This document shows, piece after piece, positions 8,872 to 16,966 of a DNA stretch of 39,770 nucleotides; positions within the stretch are counted from its first letter, which is position 1, and each line of letters opens with the position of its first letter. Origin of the DNA: Deltaproteobacteria bacterium (GTDB taxonomy: Bacteria; Desulfobacterota; Binatia; UBA12015). The position numbers and the translations under genes are program-made. Below the pieces are notes generated by a model. That model did no database searches. It was given only the letters and a program-made list of their open reading frames with translations, and was not told the origin of the DNA. The stretch is from assembly GCA_016874795.1 (NCBI GenBank), contig VGTG01000042.1, positions 1 to 39,770 on the forward strand. The letters are read 5' to 3'.

Positions 8872-9348
8872 ATGGGCTCCACGACGCTCTTCGTCAGCAA
8901 CTTCCCGTTTGCCATCACCGAATCCGACCTGCGTACGACCTTCGAGGAGTATTGCACCGTCAGCAGCATCCGGATCATCACGGATCGTCAGACGGGCCGG
9001 AGCCGCGGCTTCGCATTCATCGAGGTCGCCGACGAAACGGGCGGCGACCAGGCGATCGAGGCTCTCAACGAGTCGATGTTCCACGGAAGGCGCCTCGTCG
9101 TGAGCCGCGCACGCGGTCGAGCGGGAACGGCAGGCGGCGCGCGCGAATCGCCGCCGAGCTCGAGCTCGATCATCGAGCCGTTCAAGCACCGGATCGTCGT
9201 GGACTGGTGCGAGGACGAGCACGAGTACGCGGCGGAGGTACCCGACCTCGGGCTCTCGGCGCGTGCCGAGACGATCGAGGAAGCCGTCCGTCGCGTTCAG
9301 GGTCTTCGTCGTCGCAGCGCCGCGGGCGCGGGCAGCGGGGTCGGCTGA
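8872..9348 (+). CDS. RNA-binding protein: RRM domain fused to a HicB-like domain
   Basis: 158 residues in two parts. Residues about 4-82 are an RNA recognition motif with RNP2 LFVSNFP and RNP1 RGFAFIEV, like the small glycine-rich RRM proteins of bacteria. After a Gly/Ser linker, residues about 104-147 (HRIVVDWCEDEHEYAAEVPDL, then ETIEEAVRRVQ) match the HicB/UPF0150 antitoxin fold pattern: a strand, 'aevPdL', then a helix starting T-xEEA. No HicA-like toxin is next to it, so it is probably not a toxin-antitoxin pair. The start ATG at 8872 has no good Shine-Dalgarno. RNA binding is well supported; the role of the second domain is unknown. Confidence 0.8.
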   Translation: MGSTTLFVSNFPFAITESDLRTTFEEYCTVSSIRIITDRQTGRSRGFAFIEVADETGGDQAIEALNESMFHGRRLVVSRARGRAGTAGGARESPPSSSSIIEPFKHRIVVDWCEDEHEYAAEVPDLGLSARAETIEEAVRRVQGLRRRSAAGAGSGVG

Positions 9349-9489
9349 GCTTGACATTCGCGTGAAGTTGCGACAGCCGTCGAGCGGACGCGGGGGGCGA
9401 AGACGGCGACGAAGGGACGGCAAGGGAATCCGCGGGCCCGCGCAGAGCCCGCCGAGAAGAACCCGTCGTATCGACAGACGAGCCGCTCG

Positions 9490-10542
9490 CTGCTGCGCGG
9501 CAAGCGGGTCGCTTTTTCCGGCCGGCTCCTCTCCTGCGATCGCCGCGTCGCGCGGCGTCTCGTGGTGGGCGCGGGCGGCAGCCTCGCGAGCGCGCGCGAA
9601 GCGGATTTCGTCGTCGTCGGCGTCGGTGCGCGGCCGAACGATCCGCGCTCCGCTCGCATCGTGGACGAGTCGCAGTTCCTGCAGCTCGTCGGCACCGCGG
9701 CGGCCGAGCTCGGCGTACGGAACCTTGAAGGGCTCCGCGACCTCGTCGCGTCGAGCCAGGCCGCGCGGCTCTATCCGCGCGTCAACTGGGCGCGTCGCCG
9801 GCGGCTCGCGCGGCATGGCTTGCTGCAGCCGGTCCCGCTCGCGAACGGAACGGGCTACGGCTTCCGTGATCTGCGCGTTCTTCGCGAGGTCGACGAGATG
9901 CTCGCCGCCGGGCTGACGCTCACTCAGGCGATCCACCGCTTGCTGCCGCGCCTCGGCGGACAGCTCGAGCTCCGCTTCCCGATGGCCGCGGTGCGGCCGC
10001 AGCCGAAGCGGATCGACCTGCGGATGGAAAAGGAGACGGCGGACGCGTGGTTCGACGTCGGCTTCTGCGCCGACCGCGAGCGCTCGGGATTTCCGACGGC
10101 GATCGCGGCGTATCAGCGGGCTCTCGAGATCGATCCGGATCACGTCCCGTCGCTCATCAACCTCGGCAACGTGTACTACGAGCTCGGCGAGTTCGTGCGC
10201 GCGCGCGACATCTACGCTCGGGCCGCAGCCGTCGACGGCGACAACCCGCGGACGCACTTCAACCTCGCGAACGCCTGCGACGAGACGGGCGATCTCCTCG
10301 GCGCGACGCGCGCCTACCGTCGCTCGCTCCGTCTCTGGCCGGGGTACGCGGACGCACACTTCAATCTGGCCCTCGTCGCCGAGAAGCTCGGGAGCTGGAC
10401 GCTCGCGCTGACCCACTGGAAGCGCTTCCTCGAGCTCGAGCCCGGGAGCGACTGGGCCGCGGTCGCACGCTCCCATCTGGAGGACGCGCGTCGGAAGGGC
10501 GCGATCCAGGCGCGGCAACGGAAGCGTCTCCGGCCGCACTGA
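9490..10542 (+). CDS. BRCT - MerR-type HTH - tetratricopeptide repeat protein (start uncertain)
   Basis: Three domains can be read. The first is a BRCT domain whose first strand is LLRGKRVAFSGRLLS, followed by RLVVGAGGSLASAREADFVVVG. The second is a MerR-like winged HTH (ARLYPRVNWARRRRLARHGLLQPV, then GYGFRDLRVLREVDEMLAAG). The third is three to four TPR repeats (AIAAYQRALEIDPDHVPSLI, and further copies ending near LELEPGSDW). No ATG, GTG or TTG lies in frame between the stop at 9352-9354 and the BRCT start. The first usual start is GTG 9562, which would delete the BRCT core, so I placed the start at CTG 9490. A frameshift in the G6 run at 9392-9397 is another explanation. I read it as a regulator or scaffold of unknown target. 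Confidence 0.7.
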   Translation: MLRGKRVAFSGRLLSCDRRVARRLVVGAGGSLASAREADFVVVGVGARPNDPRSARIVDESQFLQLVGTAAAELGVRNLEGLRDLVASSQAARLYPRVNWARRRRLARHGLLQPVPLANGTGYGFRDLRVLREVDEMLAAGLTLTQAIHRLLPRLGGQLELRFPMAAVRPQPKRIDLRMEKETADAWFDVGFCADRERSGFPTAIAAYQRALEIDPDHVPSLINLGNVYYELGEFVRARDIYARAAAVDGDNPRTHFNLANACDETGDLLGATRAYRRSLRLWPGYADAHFNLALVAEKLGSWTLALTHWKRFLELEPGSDWAAVARSHLEDARRKGAIQARQRKRLRPH

Positions 10543-10628
10543 CGGGTCGGAAAAGGTCGTCCGGGGTAGCGTGCCCTCGGGCCCCGTGGTAGCCAAGGGC
10601 CGCGCGATCGAAGCGCTCTGCACCCCCC

Positions 10629-10701
10629 GGCGGCGTACCCAAGTGGCTAAGGGGAAGGTCTGCAAAACCTTTATTCGCGAGTTCGATTCTCGCCGCCGCC
10701 T
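10629..10701 (+). tRNA. tRNA-Cys (GCA)
   Basis: 73-nt tRNA with acceptor stem GGCGGCG/CGCCGCC. The anticodon loop CTGCAAA gives anticodon GCA, and the T-arm is GCGAG-TTCGATT-CTCGC. The discriminator is U, as expected for cysteine tRNA. CCA is not encoded. It is followed directly by copy B of the intergenic two-hairpin element. Confidence 0.95.
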
Positions 10702-10702
10702 T

Positions 10703-10812
10703 TTCATTGAGAGGAGGGGGGCGCCGCCCCTCTCCTCCACGCGGCAAAGCCTGAGCTGCGCCTCCTCACCCCGCTCGCTCGCGCTCGCCCGCGCGCTGCG
10801 CGCGCGGAGATG
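10703..10812 (+). repeat. Intergenic two-hairpin element, copy B
   Basis: It starts just after tRNA-Cys. An imperfect GGGG/CCCC hairpin spans roughly 10711-10737. The core GCGGCAAAGCCTGAGC is at 10741-10756, CTCACCCCGCTCGCT at about 10765-10779, and the hairpin CCGCGCGC/GCGCGCGG at 10789-10807. It matches copies A (3.1 kb) and C (29.1 kb) in order and sequence. Unlike them, it lies between co-directional genes, not convergent ones. Confidence 0.6.
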
Positions 10813-10868
10813 CATCGGTGGGGCGGTATGGTGGCGCCCGTGAGCGAGCACGGTATAGTGCCCCCCGG

Positions 10869-12146
10869 ATGGGCAGGGGAACGGGCGGACCGCAGTGGAT
10901 CGACACCGACCGGGACCTCGACGCCATCGTCGACGTGCTGGCCGGCGTGCCCGCCTACGGGTTCGACACCGAGTTCCACCGCGAGCGGTCGTACTATCCG
11001 CACCTGGCGCTGGTGCAGCTCTCCTGGGAGCAGGGCGTCGCCGTCGTCGATCCCCTCGCCGTGGATCTCGCGCCGCTGCGGAAGGTGCTCGAGGGGAAGG
11101 GCCTCGGCGTTTGTCACTCGGCCGAGCAGGACCTCGAGGTCCTGCAGCACGCCTGCGGTGCGGTGCCCGCGCGTCTCTTCGACACGCAGATCGCGGCGGC
11201 GTTCTCCGGGCTCGGCTTCGCTTCGCTCGCGAAGCTCGTGGCCGCGATCGCCGGCGAGAGGCTTCCAAAGGGAGATCGTCTCACCGACTGGACGCGCCGG
11301 CCGCTCGACGAGAACCAGATCGCGTACGCCGCCTCCGACGTGCAGTTCCTCCTGCCGATCGCGGCCGAGCTCCGGACGCGCGCCGAGGAGGCGGGCACGC
11401 TCGCGTGGATCGAGGAGGAGTGCGAGCGCGTCCGCACGCGCCCGATCGGACCGGCGGAGCCCGAGACCGCGTGGTGGCGCATCAAGGGAAGCCGGAGCCT
11501 TCGCGGCGCTTCTCGTGGGATCGCGCAGGAGGTCGCCGCGTGGCGCGAGCGCAGCGCTGCGAAGCGGGACCTTCCGCCGCGCTTCGTGCTCCCGGACCTC
11601 GCCCTCGCGGCGATCGTGCAGCGCGGCCCGCACAACCGCGAGGAGCTCGCGCGCGTGCGCGGGCTCGACGGACGCTACCTGAAGGGACCTCTCGAGCGGG
11701 AGATCCTCTCCGCGGTCGCACGCGGACGGGAGCTTCCCGCCGAGTCGCTGCACTTGCCGGCACGCGGCGAGGCGCCGCTCGAGGAGATCGGACCGACGGT
11801 CGCGCTCGGGCTCGCCCTCGTGGCTCAGGTCGCGGAGGAGCGCGGGATCGAGCCGTCGATGCTCGCGAGCCGTGCCGACGTGCACGCGGTCTCGTCCGGA
11901 CGAACCAGCGGAAAGCTCGCTTCGGGATGGCGCGACCAGCTCGTCGGCGAGAAGCTTCGTGCGCTCTTGTCGGGCCGCTCGGCGCTCACCGGCGACGGCC
12001 GCGGCGGCGTGCGCCTCATCGGGTGCGACGCGGACGGGAGCCGACCTGCGGCGGGCGTCGACGGCGCCGAAGTCGCGAGAGGCGCGAAATCGCGCGCGAG
12101 CGTGCGCGCAGCGGCGCGAGCGGCGGACGCAGCAGAGGACGCGTAG
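10869..12146 (+). CDS. rnd: Ribonuclease D
   Basis: 425 residues. A 3'-5' exoribonuclease of the DEDDy family that trims tRNA and other stable RNA 3' ends. Catalytic residues are visible: D33 and E35 in GFDTEFHRE, D88 in HSAEQDLEVL, and Y153/D157 in IAYAASDVQF. One HRDC domain follows at about 195-280 and a second helical segment resembling HRDC at about 310-385. The last 40 or so residues are Ala/Gly/Arg-rich and look disordered. The ATG at 10869 is taken as start; an in-frame GTG... start region 51 bp upstream would add an Arg-rich stretch overlapping the repeat. Neighbouring tRNA genes fit its job, though that link is only positional. Confidence 0.92.
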   Translation: MGRGTGGPQWIDTDRDLDAIVDVLAGVPAYGFDTEFHRERSYYPHLALVQLSWEQGVAVVDPLAVDLAPLRKVLEGKGLGVCHSAEQDLEVLQHACGAVPARLFDTQIAAAFSGLGFASLAKLVAAIAGERLPKGDRLTDWTRRPLDENQIAYAASDVQFLLPIAAELRTRAEEAGTLAWIEEECERVRTRPIGPAEPETAWWRIKGSRSLRGASRGIAQEVAAWRERSAAKRDLPPRFVLPDLALAAIVQRGPHNREELARVRGLDGRYLKGPLEREILSAVARGRELPAESLHLPARGEAPLEEIGPTVALGLALVAQVAEERGIEPSMLASRADVHAVSSGRTSGKLASGWRDQLVGEKLRALLSGRSALTGDGRGGVRLIGCDADGSRPAAGVDGAEVARGAKSRASVRAAARAADAAEDA

Positions 12147-12206
12147 GGCGAAACCTGGGCTTGCTGCGCGTCGATCTCGCGCGTAGGCCGCGTCGAAGAC
12201 GGGCTT

Positions 12207-12530
12207 TCATCGGATGGCCGGCAACCCGTTCCAACCGGCTAGCGACCCGGAGGTCAGGTTCACGATCGTGCCGCCACGGCGGTCGATCATTCCCGGCAGC
12301 ACCTTCTGCGTGAGGTACGCCGGCGCGACGACGCTCGCGATGAGGATCGTCTCGACGACGTCCACCGGCACGTCGAGGAAGCGATCCATCCGCCCGGGCC
12401 CCTGATCGATCGCGTTGTTGACCAGCGGGTCGATGCGACCGAAGCCCCGCAGGGTGGCGGCGAGCGCCAGGCTCGTCGCGCGGCCGATCCCGCGGCTCGC
12501 TCCGGTCACGAAGGCGACGCCACGTTCCAC
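12207..12530 (-). pseudogene. Short-chain dehydrogenase/reductase, internally deleted and truncated
   Basis: The reading begins as a normal SDR (FVTGASRGIGRA, the TGxxxGxG cofactor motif). It jumps directly to the segment before the NNA motif (FGRIDPLVNNA), so the roughly 50 residues normally between them are missing in frame. It then runs to INLTSGSLAG and stops within ten residues. The catalytic YxxxK pair and the whole C-terminal half are absent; a normal SDR is about 250 residues and this has 107. It cannot be a working oxidoreductase. It lies 14 bp downstream of the TonB receptor on the same strand and is probably a remnant carried with that gene. Confidence 0.75.
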
Positions 12531-12544
12531 GGCGGAGACGGGAA

Positions 12545-14965
12545 TCAGAAGCGGTGGCTGATCTCGATGCCGAGCGCGCGCGGCGGCTCGTAGTAGCGGA
12601 GGATGTTCCCGAGCGTGCTCGCGGTCGGCAGGACCTGCTGGAAATATTCCTGGTCGGTGAGGTTCTGTCCCCAGACGGCGAACTGCGAGCGGTCGTCGTT
12701 GAAATCGTAGCTGATGCGCGCGTGCAGCAGGTTGTAGGCGGGCTGCGTCGCCTGCGGGAGCTCGGGGAAATAGAAATTGACCGCGCTCCGGTAGTACCAG
12801 TCGAGCCGCGGCGTGAGCCAGCCGTTGAGCCAGGCGGGGCCGAACTCTGGAAGCGCGAAGGAGTACAGCAGCGTCAGGCGCGACTGGAACTTGGGCGAGT
12901 TGTTGAACGGCTCGCCCGCCCGGTCGATCTCCGAGTTGTTGAGCGCGCTGACGCTGGTGAACTCGTCATACTTGGCGTCCAGCAGGCCGATGGAGCCGAT
13001 CACGCTCGCTCCCTCGAAGGGGAGCAGGTTCAGCTCGAACTCTGCGCCCTTGGTGGTGGCCTTGGCGGCGTTCCGGATGACGATCTCGGCGAGGAAGCCG
13101 GTGCCCGGCTCGATCGTCGAGACCTGGATGTCGTCGTACTTGCCATAGAAGAATGACGTGTTGAAGGTGAGCTTCTGCTCCCAGCCGATCGTCTTGAAGC
13201 CGATCTCGTAGGACTCGAGCGTCTCGGGGGCGTAGGGCACGAGCTGCTCCGGTACGCCGCTGCGCGTGCTGCCGTTGAAGCCGCCGCCCTTGAAGCCCTC
13301 GCTGTAGGTGAAGTAGCCCATCAGGCTGTCGAGGTAGAGCTCGTCGAGCCAGTCGTCCGGCGCGCGCAACGTCAAGTTGCCCATCGGACTCCAGTTGGTG
13401 AAGATCGTGCTCTCGTTCGCGTCGACCAGAATCGGGTTCGCGCCAGGCGGAAGCTCGAGGATGTTCACCTGGTACTTGGCGAAGCCCTTCTTCTCCTCCG
13501 TGTAGCGGACGCCCCCCGTCAGGCCGAGCCAGTCGAAGATATCCCAGGTACCCTGGCCGAAGAGAGCCCAGCTCCAGTTGTCGACGTTGACCTTCGCGTT
13601 CGAGGTCGAGCCGAGGGTCGGCGGACCGAGCAGGGGCGACTCGATGGTCTGGTTGAAGCTCGCGGTCTCCCAGTACACGAAGTAACCGCCGATGTAGCTG
13701 AGATCGCCGTCGAGGGCGTTGCCTTGCAGCTGGATCTCCTGGCTGATCTGCTGCTGGAAGCCGGGGCCGCCGACGAACGTCTCGTCATTCTGGGGGCCGT
13801 AGTCGTCGAGCTGGAGGACGCGGATCGCGGTCCCGTCTCCCTCCTCGCGGATCTTCGGGATCTGCTCGCGCCACGCGGAGATCGACTTGACGAGCAAGCT
13901 CTCGAGGGGTCCCAGGTCGCCCACCTCGTAGTCGGCGACGTTCCAGATGCCGTACGTCTCGATGTCGCTGATCGCGGCGGTGTCGGCCTCGAACATGTAG
14001 GGGTGATTCGAGCGCTCGCACGCTTCCACGAAGCCGGGTGGAACGAGCGAGCCGAGCGGCGGCGGCTGGACCGGGACGCACTCGCCGCCCTTGCTGTTGC
14101 CGTGATCGCGGAACCAACTCCCCTTCAGCGTCGTCGTGAAACGATCGGTCGGAGTGAAACGTATCGCGCCGAGGAAGGCGAGCGAGTTCGTCGTGTTCCC
14201 GGGCCGGTCCTGCAGGGTGTTCAGGGTGTAGCCGGTGTTGTTCTCGGAGGAGAAGGCGAAGCGCGTGAAGAGCTTCCCGTCGAGCCACCCCGACTTCACC
14301 GGGACGTTCAGCATCGCGCGCGTCTGCACCTGATTGAAGCTCCCCGCCCGGAGCATCGCGAAGCCTTCCAGCTCCTCGCGCGGCTGGATCGTCGTGATGT
14401 TGATCGCGCCGCCGACGGTGTTCTTGCCGAACAGCGTGCCTTGCGGGCCGCGCAGGACCTCGACCTGCTCGATGTCGGAGACGTTCAGGATCGAGCCGGC
14501 CTGGCGCGCCAGGTAGACGCCGTCGACGTAGATGCCGACTCCGGGATCGAAGGTGATCACCGGATCGGGCTGGCCGACGCCGCGGATGAAGACGGCCGAG
14601 GTGAGGCCGGCGCGTCCGGAGTAGAAGCTCAGGTTCGGAACGAGGTCCTGGATCTGGTCGAGGCGCGTGACGCCGGTCTCGCGCAACGTCGCTTCGCCGA
14701 GCGCGGTGACCGAGATCGGCGTCTCCTCGAGGAGCTCTTCGCGCCGCCGCGCGGTGACGACGATCTGCTCGACTCGGCGGCGCTCCGTTTCGCTGAGGCC
14801 AGTCGCTTGGTCTTCTGCCTGCGTTTCCGCAGCCGTCTCGGGGGCGGAAGGATCGGGCGTGTCTGCCGGGGTGTCCGAAGGAAGCTCTTGTGCACGCGCG
14901 GCAGCGACCGCACCGCACGTGCACCCGATCAGCAGCAGGATTGCGCGCAAGCGGTGGGTCCGCAT
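12545..14965 (-). CDS. TonB-dependent outer-membrane receptor
   Basis: 806 residues. It has an N-terminal signal peptide (MRTHRLRAILLLIG, then AAARAQ) and a possible TonB box around VEQIVVTARRREE. The plug domain follows (TPISVTALGEATLRETG, VFIRGVGQ, VEVLRGPQGTLFGKNTVGG), then a 22-strand type beta-barrel ending in a terminal aromatic residue (EISHRF). It resembles the large receptor group common in sphingomonads and related bacteria, which take up siderophores, vitamin B12 or hydrophobic organics; the ligand cannot be told. The start at 14965 is chosen for the signal peptide. Third-position base use looks less GC-extreme than the flanking genes. Together with the SDR remnant and the integrase stump, this suggests acquisition by transfer. 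Confidence 0.93.
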   Translation of the reverse strand: MRTHRLRAILLLIGCTCGAVAAARAQELPSDTPADTPDPSAPETAAETQAEDQATGLSETERRRVEQIVVTARRREELLEETPISVTALGEATLRETGVTRLDQIQDLVPNLSFYSGRAGLTSAVFIRGVGQPDPVITFDPGVGIYVDGVYLARQAGSILNVSDIEQVEVLRGPQGTLFGKNTVGGAINITTIQPREELEGFAMLRAGSFNQVQTRAMLNVPVKSGWLDGKLFTRFAFSSENNTGYTLNTLQDRPGNTTNSLAFLGAIRFTPTDRFTTTLKGSWFRDHGNSKGGECVPVQPPPLGSLVPPGFVEACERSNHPYMFEADTAAISDIETYGIWNVADYEVGDLGPLESLLVKSISAWREQIPKIREEGDGTAIRVLQLDDYGPQNDETFVGGPGFQQQISQEIQLQGNALDGDLSYIGGYFVYWETASFNQTIESPLLGPPTLGSTSNAKVNVDNWSWALFGQGTWDIFDWLGLTGGVRYTEEKKGFAKYQVNILELPPGANPILVDANESTIFTNWSPMGNLTLRAPDDWLDELYLDSLMGYFTYSEGFKGGGFNGSTRSGVPEQLVPYAPETLESYEIGFKTIGWEQKLTFNTSFFYGKYDDIQVSTIEPGTGFLAEIVIRNAAKATTKGAEFELNLLPFEGASVIGSIGLLDAKYDEFTSVSALNNSEIDRAGEPFNNSPKFQSRLTLLYSFALPEFGPAWLNGWLTPRLDWYYRSAVNFYFPELPQATQPAYNLLHARISYDFNDDRSQFAVWGQNLTDQEYFQQVLPTASTLGNILRYYEPPRALGIEISHRF

Positions 14966-15065
14966 GGGCGTCCATAGACCGGCTCGCGGCGGGCTGGCAA
15001 GCACGGCGTGACCCTTACCTGTCGTCCACGATGACGCCGGGCATCGCTGCGCCGCATCGAGTGGC
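14966..15065. other. Intergenic stretch upstream of TonB receptor
   Basis: It contains the upstream region of the receptor gene. I see no recognisable promoter, operator or further coding remnant here. Together with the integrase stump, it forms a gap of about 460 bp without an intact gene between the receptor and tRNA-Leu. Confidence 0.4.
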
Positions 15066-15416
15066 GTGGTCGACTGGGACGATCGTTCAAATCGCCGAAC
15101 ACATGGGAAGGGCATCCGGTATCCCTGGCAGACCTGGCGCCGAGCTTGTAAGGCCGCGATGCTCGAGGGAAGACTGATGCACGACTTCAGGAGGACAGCG
15201 ATCCGAAGTTCGGTCCGGGCGGGAGTTCCGGACGGCGTGGCGATGAAGCTCTCTGGGCACAAGACGCGGGCGGTGTCCGACCGGTACGCGATCGTCTCCG
15301 ACCGGGACCTTCGGGACGCGGCAGAGCGCCTGGACGAGGCGTTTGGACCGCGAGCAGACACAAACTTGGACAGAGACAGCCTTCTAGCCGACTCGGTACA
15401 GGAGTTAACCCATTGA
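15066..15416 (+). pseudogene. Tyrosine recombinase / phage integrase, C-terminal fragment
   Basis: About 80 residues match the end of a phage-type integrase catalytic domain: WQTWRRACKAA, then the HxxR box HDFRRTAIRSSVRAGV, then SGHKTRAVSDRYAIVSDRDL with the second His and the nucleophilic Tyr. Upstream, the frame closes at a stop (15009-15011) with nothing recognisable of the core-binding domain or the first catalytic Arg, so the gene is truncated and inactive. Homologues of this subtype often end R-Y-x-I-V-S followed by DL, as seen here. It ends 12 bp before tRNA-Leu. tRNA genes are favoured integration sites, but no duplicated tRNA end was found at the far side. Confidence 0.75.
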
Positions 15417-15427
15417 TTCTCCAACGG

Positions 15428-15513
15428 GCCGGGGTGGCGAAATTGGCAGACGCAGAGGACTTAAAATCCTCTGGTGGGTGACCACCGTGAGGGTTCGATT
15501 CCCTCCCCCGGCA
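15428..15513 (+). tRNA. tRNA-Leu (TAA)
   Basis: 86-nt class II tRNA with acceptor stem GCCGGGG/CCCCGGC and discriminator A. The anticodon stem GAGGA/TCCTC encloses loop CTTAAAA, anticodon UAA, reading UUA and UUG. The variable arm is TGGGTGACCACCG-like and the T-arm GAGGG-TTCGATT-CCCTC. CCA is not encoded. Its 3' end is only 9 bp from the next start codon. Confidence 0.96.
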
Positions 15514-15522
15514 CTGGCTGCG

Positions 15523-16962
15523 ATGAGCCGCACGGTCGCCGCGGCGCTTCTCTTGTGGGCGCTCGCGCTCGGCTGCGAGAAGAGCGAGAGCGACCCGGCG
15601 CCGCCTTCGGCTTCTCCGACCGAGAAGTCTGCCGCCGCGGCGAAAAGCGACGACGGCTTCCGCCGCGTCGTGGTCGTGCACCTCGACACGACGCGCGTCG
15701 ACGGCATCGGCTGCTTCGGGGGCATCGCGAAGACGCCGAACATCGACGAGCTCTGCCGGCGGGGTCGCCGCTACACGAACGCGATCGCGCCGACGCCGCT
15801 CACCTCGCCGAGCATCGCCTCGTTCATGACGGGTCGCCTGACCCACCGGAGCGGGGTCTACAGCGTCGGCGGCGCGCTCCGCGACGAGCTCGTCACGCTC
15901 GCCGAGGTGCTCGGGCGGAACGGCTTCGTCACCGGCGGGTTCACCAGCAACATGGTCGTCGCGAACCGCTCCGACGGGCTTTCCTGGGGCTTCGATCAGG
16001 GCTTCCAGACCTACCGCGCCGCGCTCGACGAGCCGAAGGCGACCGCGAGCGGCCAGCCGCACTCGATCGCGCGCGACAACGCGGCGGTCCTGACGCGCGA
16101 GGCTCTCGCCTTCGTCGACGAGCACGCGGACGAGAAGTTCTTCCTGTGGCTGCTCTACATCGACCCGCACGCGCCGTACGCACCGCCCGCGCCCTACGAC
16201 ACGATGTACGCGGAAGAGCCTCGCGTGCTCGCCGATCGCCGCGATCTCGATCCGGAGACCGTCGGGCGTCAGGCGTACGTCGAGCCCGTCGTCGATTCGG
16301 CGTACTACGTCTCGCGCTACTACGGAGAGATCAGCCTCGTCGATCGCTCCGTCGGCGAGCTGCTCGAGCGGATCGACGCGCTTCCCGGCGAGACGCTCTG
16401 GGTGGTCACCGCGGACCACGGCGAGAGCCTCGGCGACTACGACGACTGGTTCGAGCACGGCGCGACGGTGCGCCATTCGTGCGTCAACGTTCCGTTGATC
16501 CTCGTGGCGGACGGCGTCCCGCCCGGAGAGAGCGCAGCGCTCGTCGCGAACGTCGATCTGGCACCGACGATCCTGGATCTGCTCGGGCTCTCCGCGGAGC
16601 CGCTCGCGGCCGACGGACGCTCGCTCCGGCCGACGTTCGAGAGACCCGACCCGTGGCCCGACCGCCTGATCCCGATCAACCTCGGACGCGGCAGGAGATG
16701 GCGCGGCGTGCGGAGCCGTGATTTCGTCTTGCAGACCGAGCTCGACCTGCGCTCGGCCCGCGAGAAGAGCTCGTCCCTCTACGATCTCCGCAACGATCCG
16801 GAGGAGACGAAGGACGTCGCCGCCGCGAATCCGGCCGAGTTCCGGCGCCACAAGAGGTACGAGCGGAAGTGGTTCCGCGGAACGGGCGCGCTTCCTCCGC
16901 GCGACGTCCGCACCGACTACGAGATGAGCGAGCGACTGCGCGCGCTCGGCTACGCGGAGTGA
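15523..16962 (+). CDS. Sulfatase-fold lipoprotein (alkaline phosphatase superfamily)
   Basis: 479 residues. An N-terminal lipoprotein signal ends with LALGC (C18), so it should be membrane-anchored outside the cytoplasm. The sulfatase fold starts at VVVVHLDTTRVDGIGCFG. The usual formylglycine box C/S-x-P-x-R is replaced by TSPSIAS, with T in the Cys position and I in the Arg position. Metal ligands in VTADHGESLGDYDDWFEHG are kept. It may therefore be a Thr-nucleophile phosphohydrolase or phosphoglycerol-type transferase rather than a sulfatase. It ends 4 bp before the glycosidase-glycosyltransferase gene and probably shares its transcript. No promoter space exists between tRNA-Leu and this gene. 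Confidence 0.85.
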   Translation: MSRTVAAALLLWALALGCEKSESDPAPPSASPTEKSAAAAKSDDGFRRVVVVHLDTTRVDGIGCFGGIAKTPNIDELCRRGRRYTNAIAPTPLTSPSIASFMTGRLTHRSGVYSVGGALRDELVTLAEVLGRNGFVTGGFTSNMVVANRSDGLSWGFDQGFQTYRAALDEPKATASGQPHSIARDNAAVLTREALAFVDEHADEKFFLWLLYIDPHAPYAPPAPYDTMYAEEPRVLADRRDLDPETVGRQAYVEPVVDSAYYVSRYYGEISLVDRSVGELLERIDALPGETLWVVTADHGESLGDYDDWFEHGATVRHSCVNVPLILVADGVPPGESAALVANVDLAPTILDLLGLSAEPLAADGRSLRPTFERPDPWPDRLIPINLGRGRRWRGVRSRDFVLQTELDLRSAREKSSSLYDLRNDPEETKDVAAANPAEFRRHKRYERKWFRGTGALPPRDVRTDYEMSERLRALGYAE

Positions 16963-16966
16963 CGGC

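Noticed and set aside
8872-9348. HicA/HicB toxin-antitoxin system
   Set aside because: No HicA-like small double-stranded RNA-binding toxin is adjacent on either side.
9352-9380. TTGACA resembling a -35 box before the BRCT-MerR-TPR gene
   Set aside because: No acceptable -10 follows at 16-18 bp, and the match is isolated.
12147-12206. Search for a duplicated tRNA-Leu 3' end that would mark the far edge of an integrated element
   Set aside because: No copy of the tRNA 3' sequence was found here, so an att pair is not supported.
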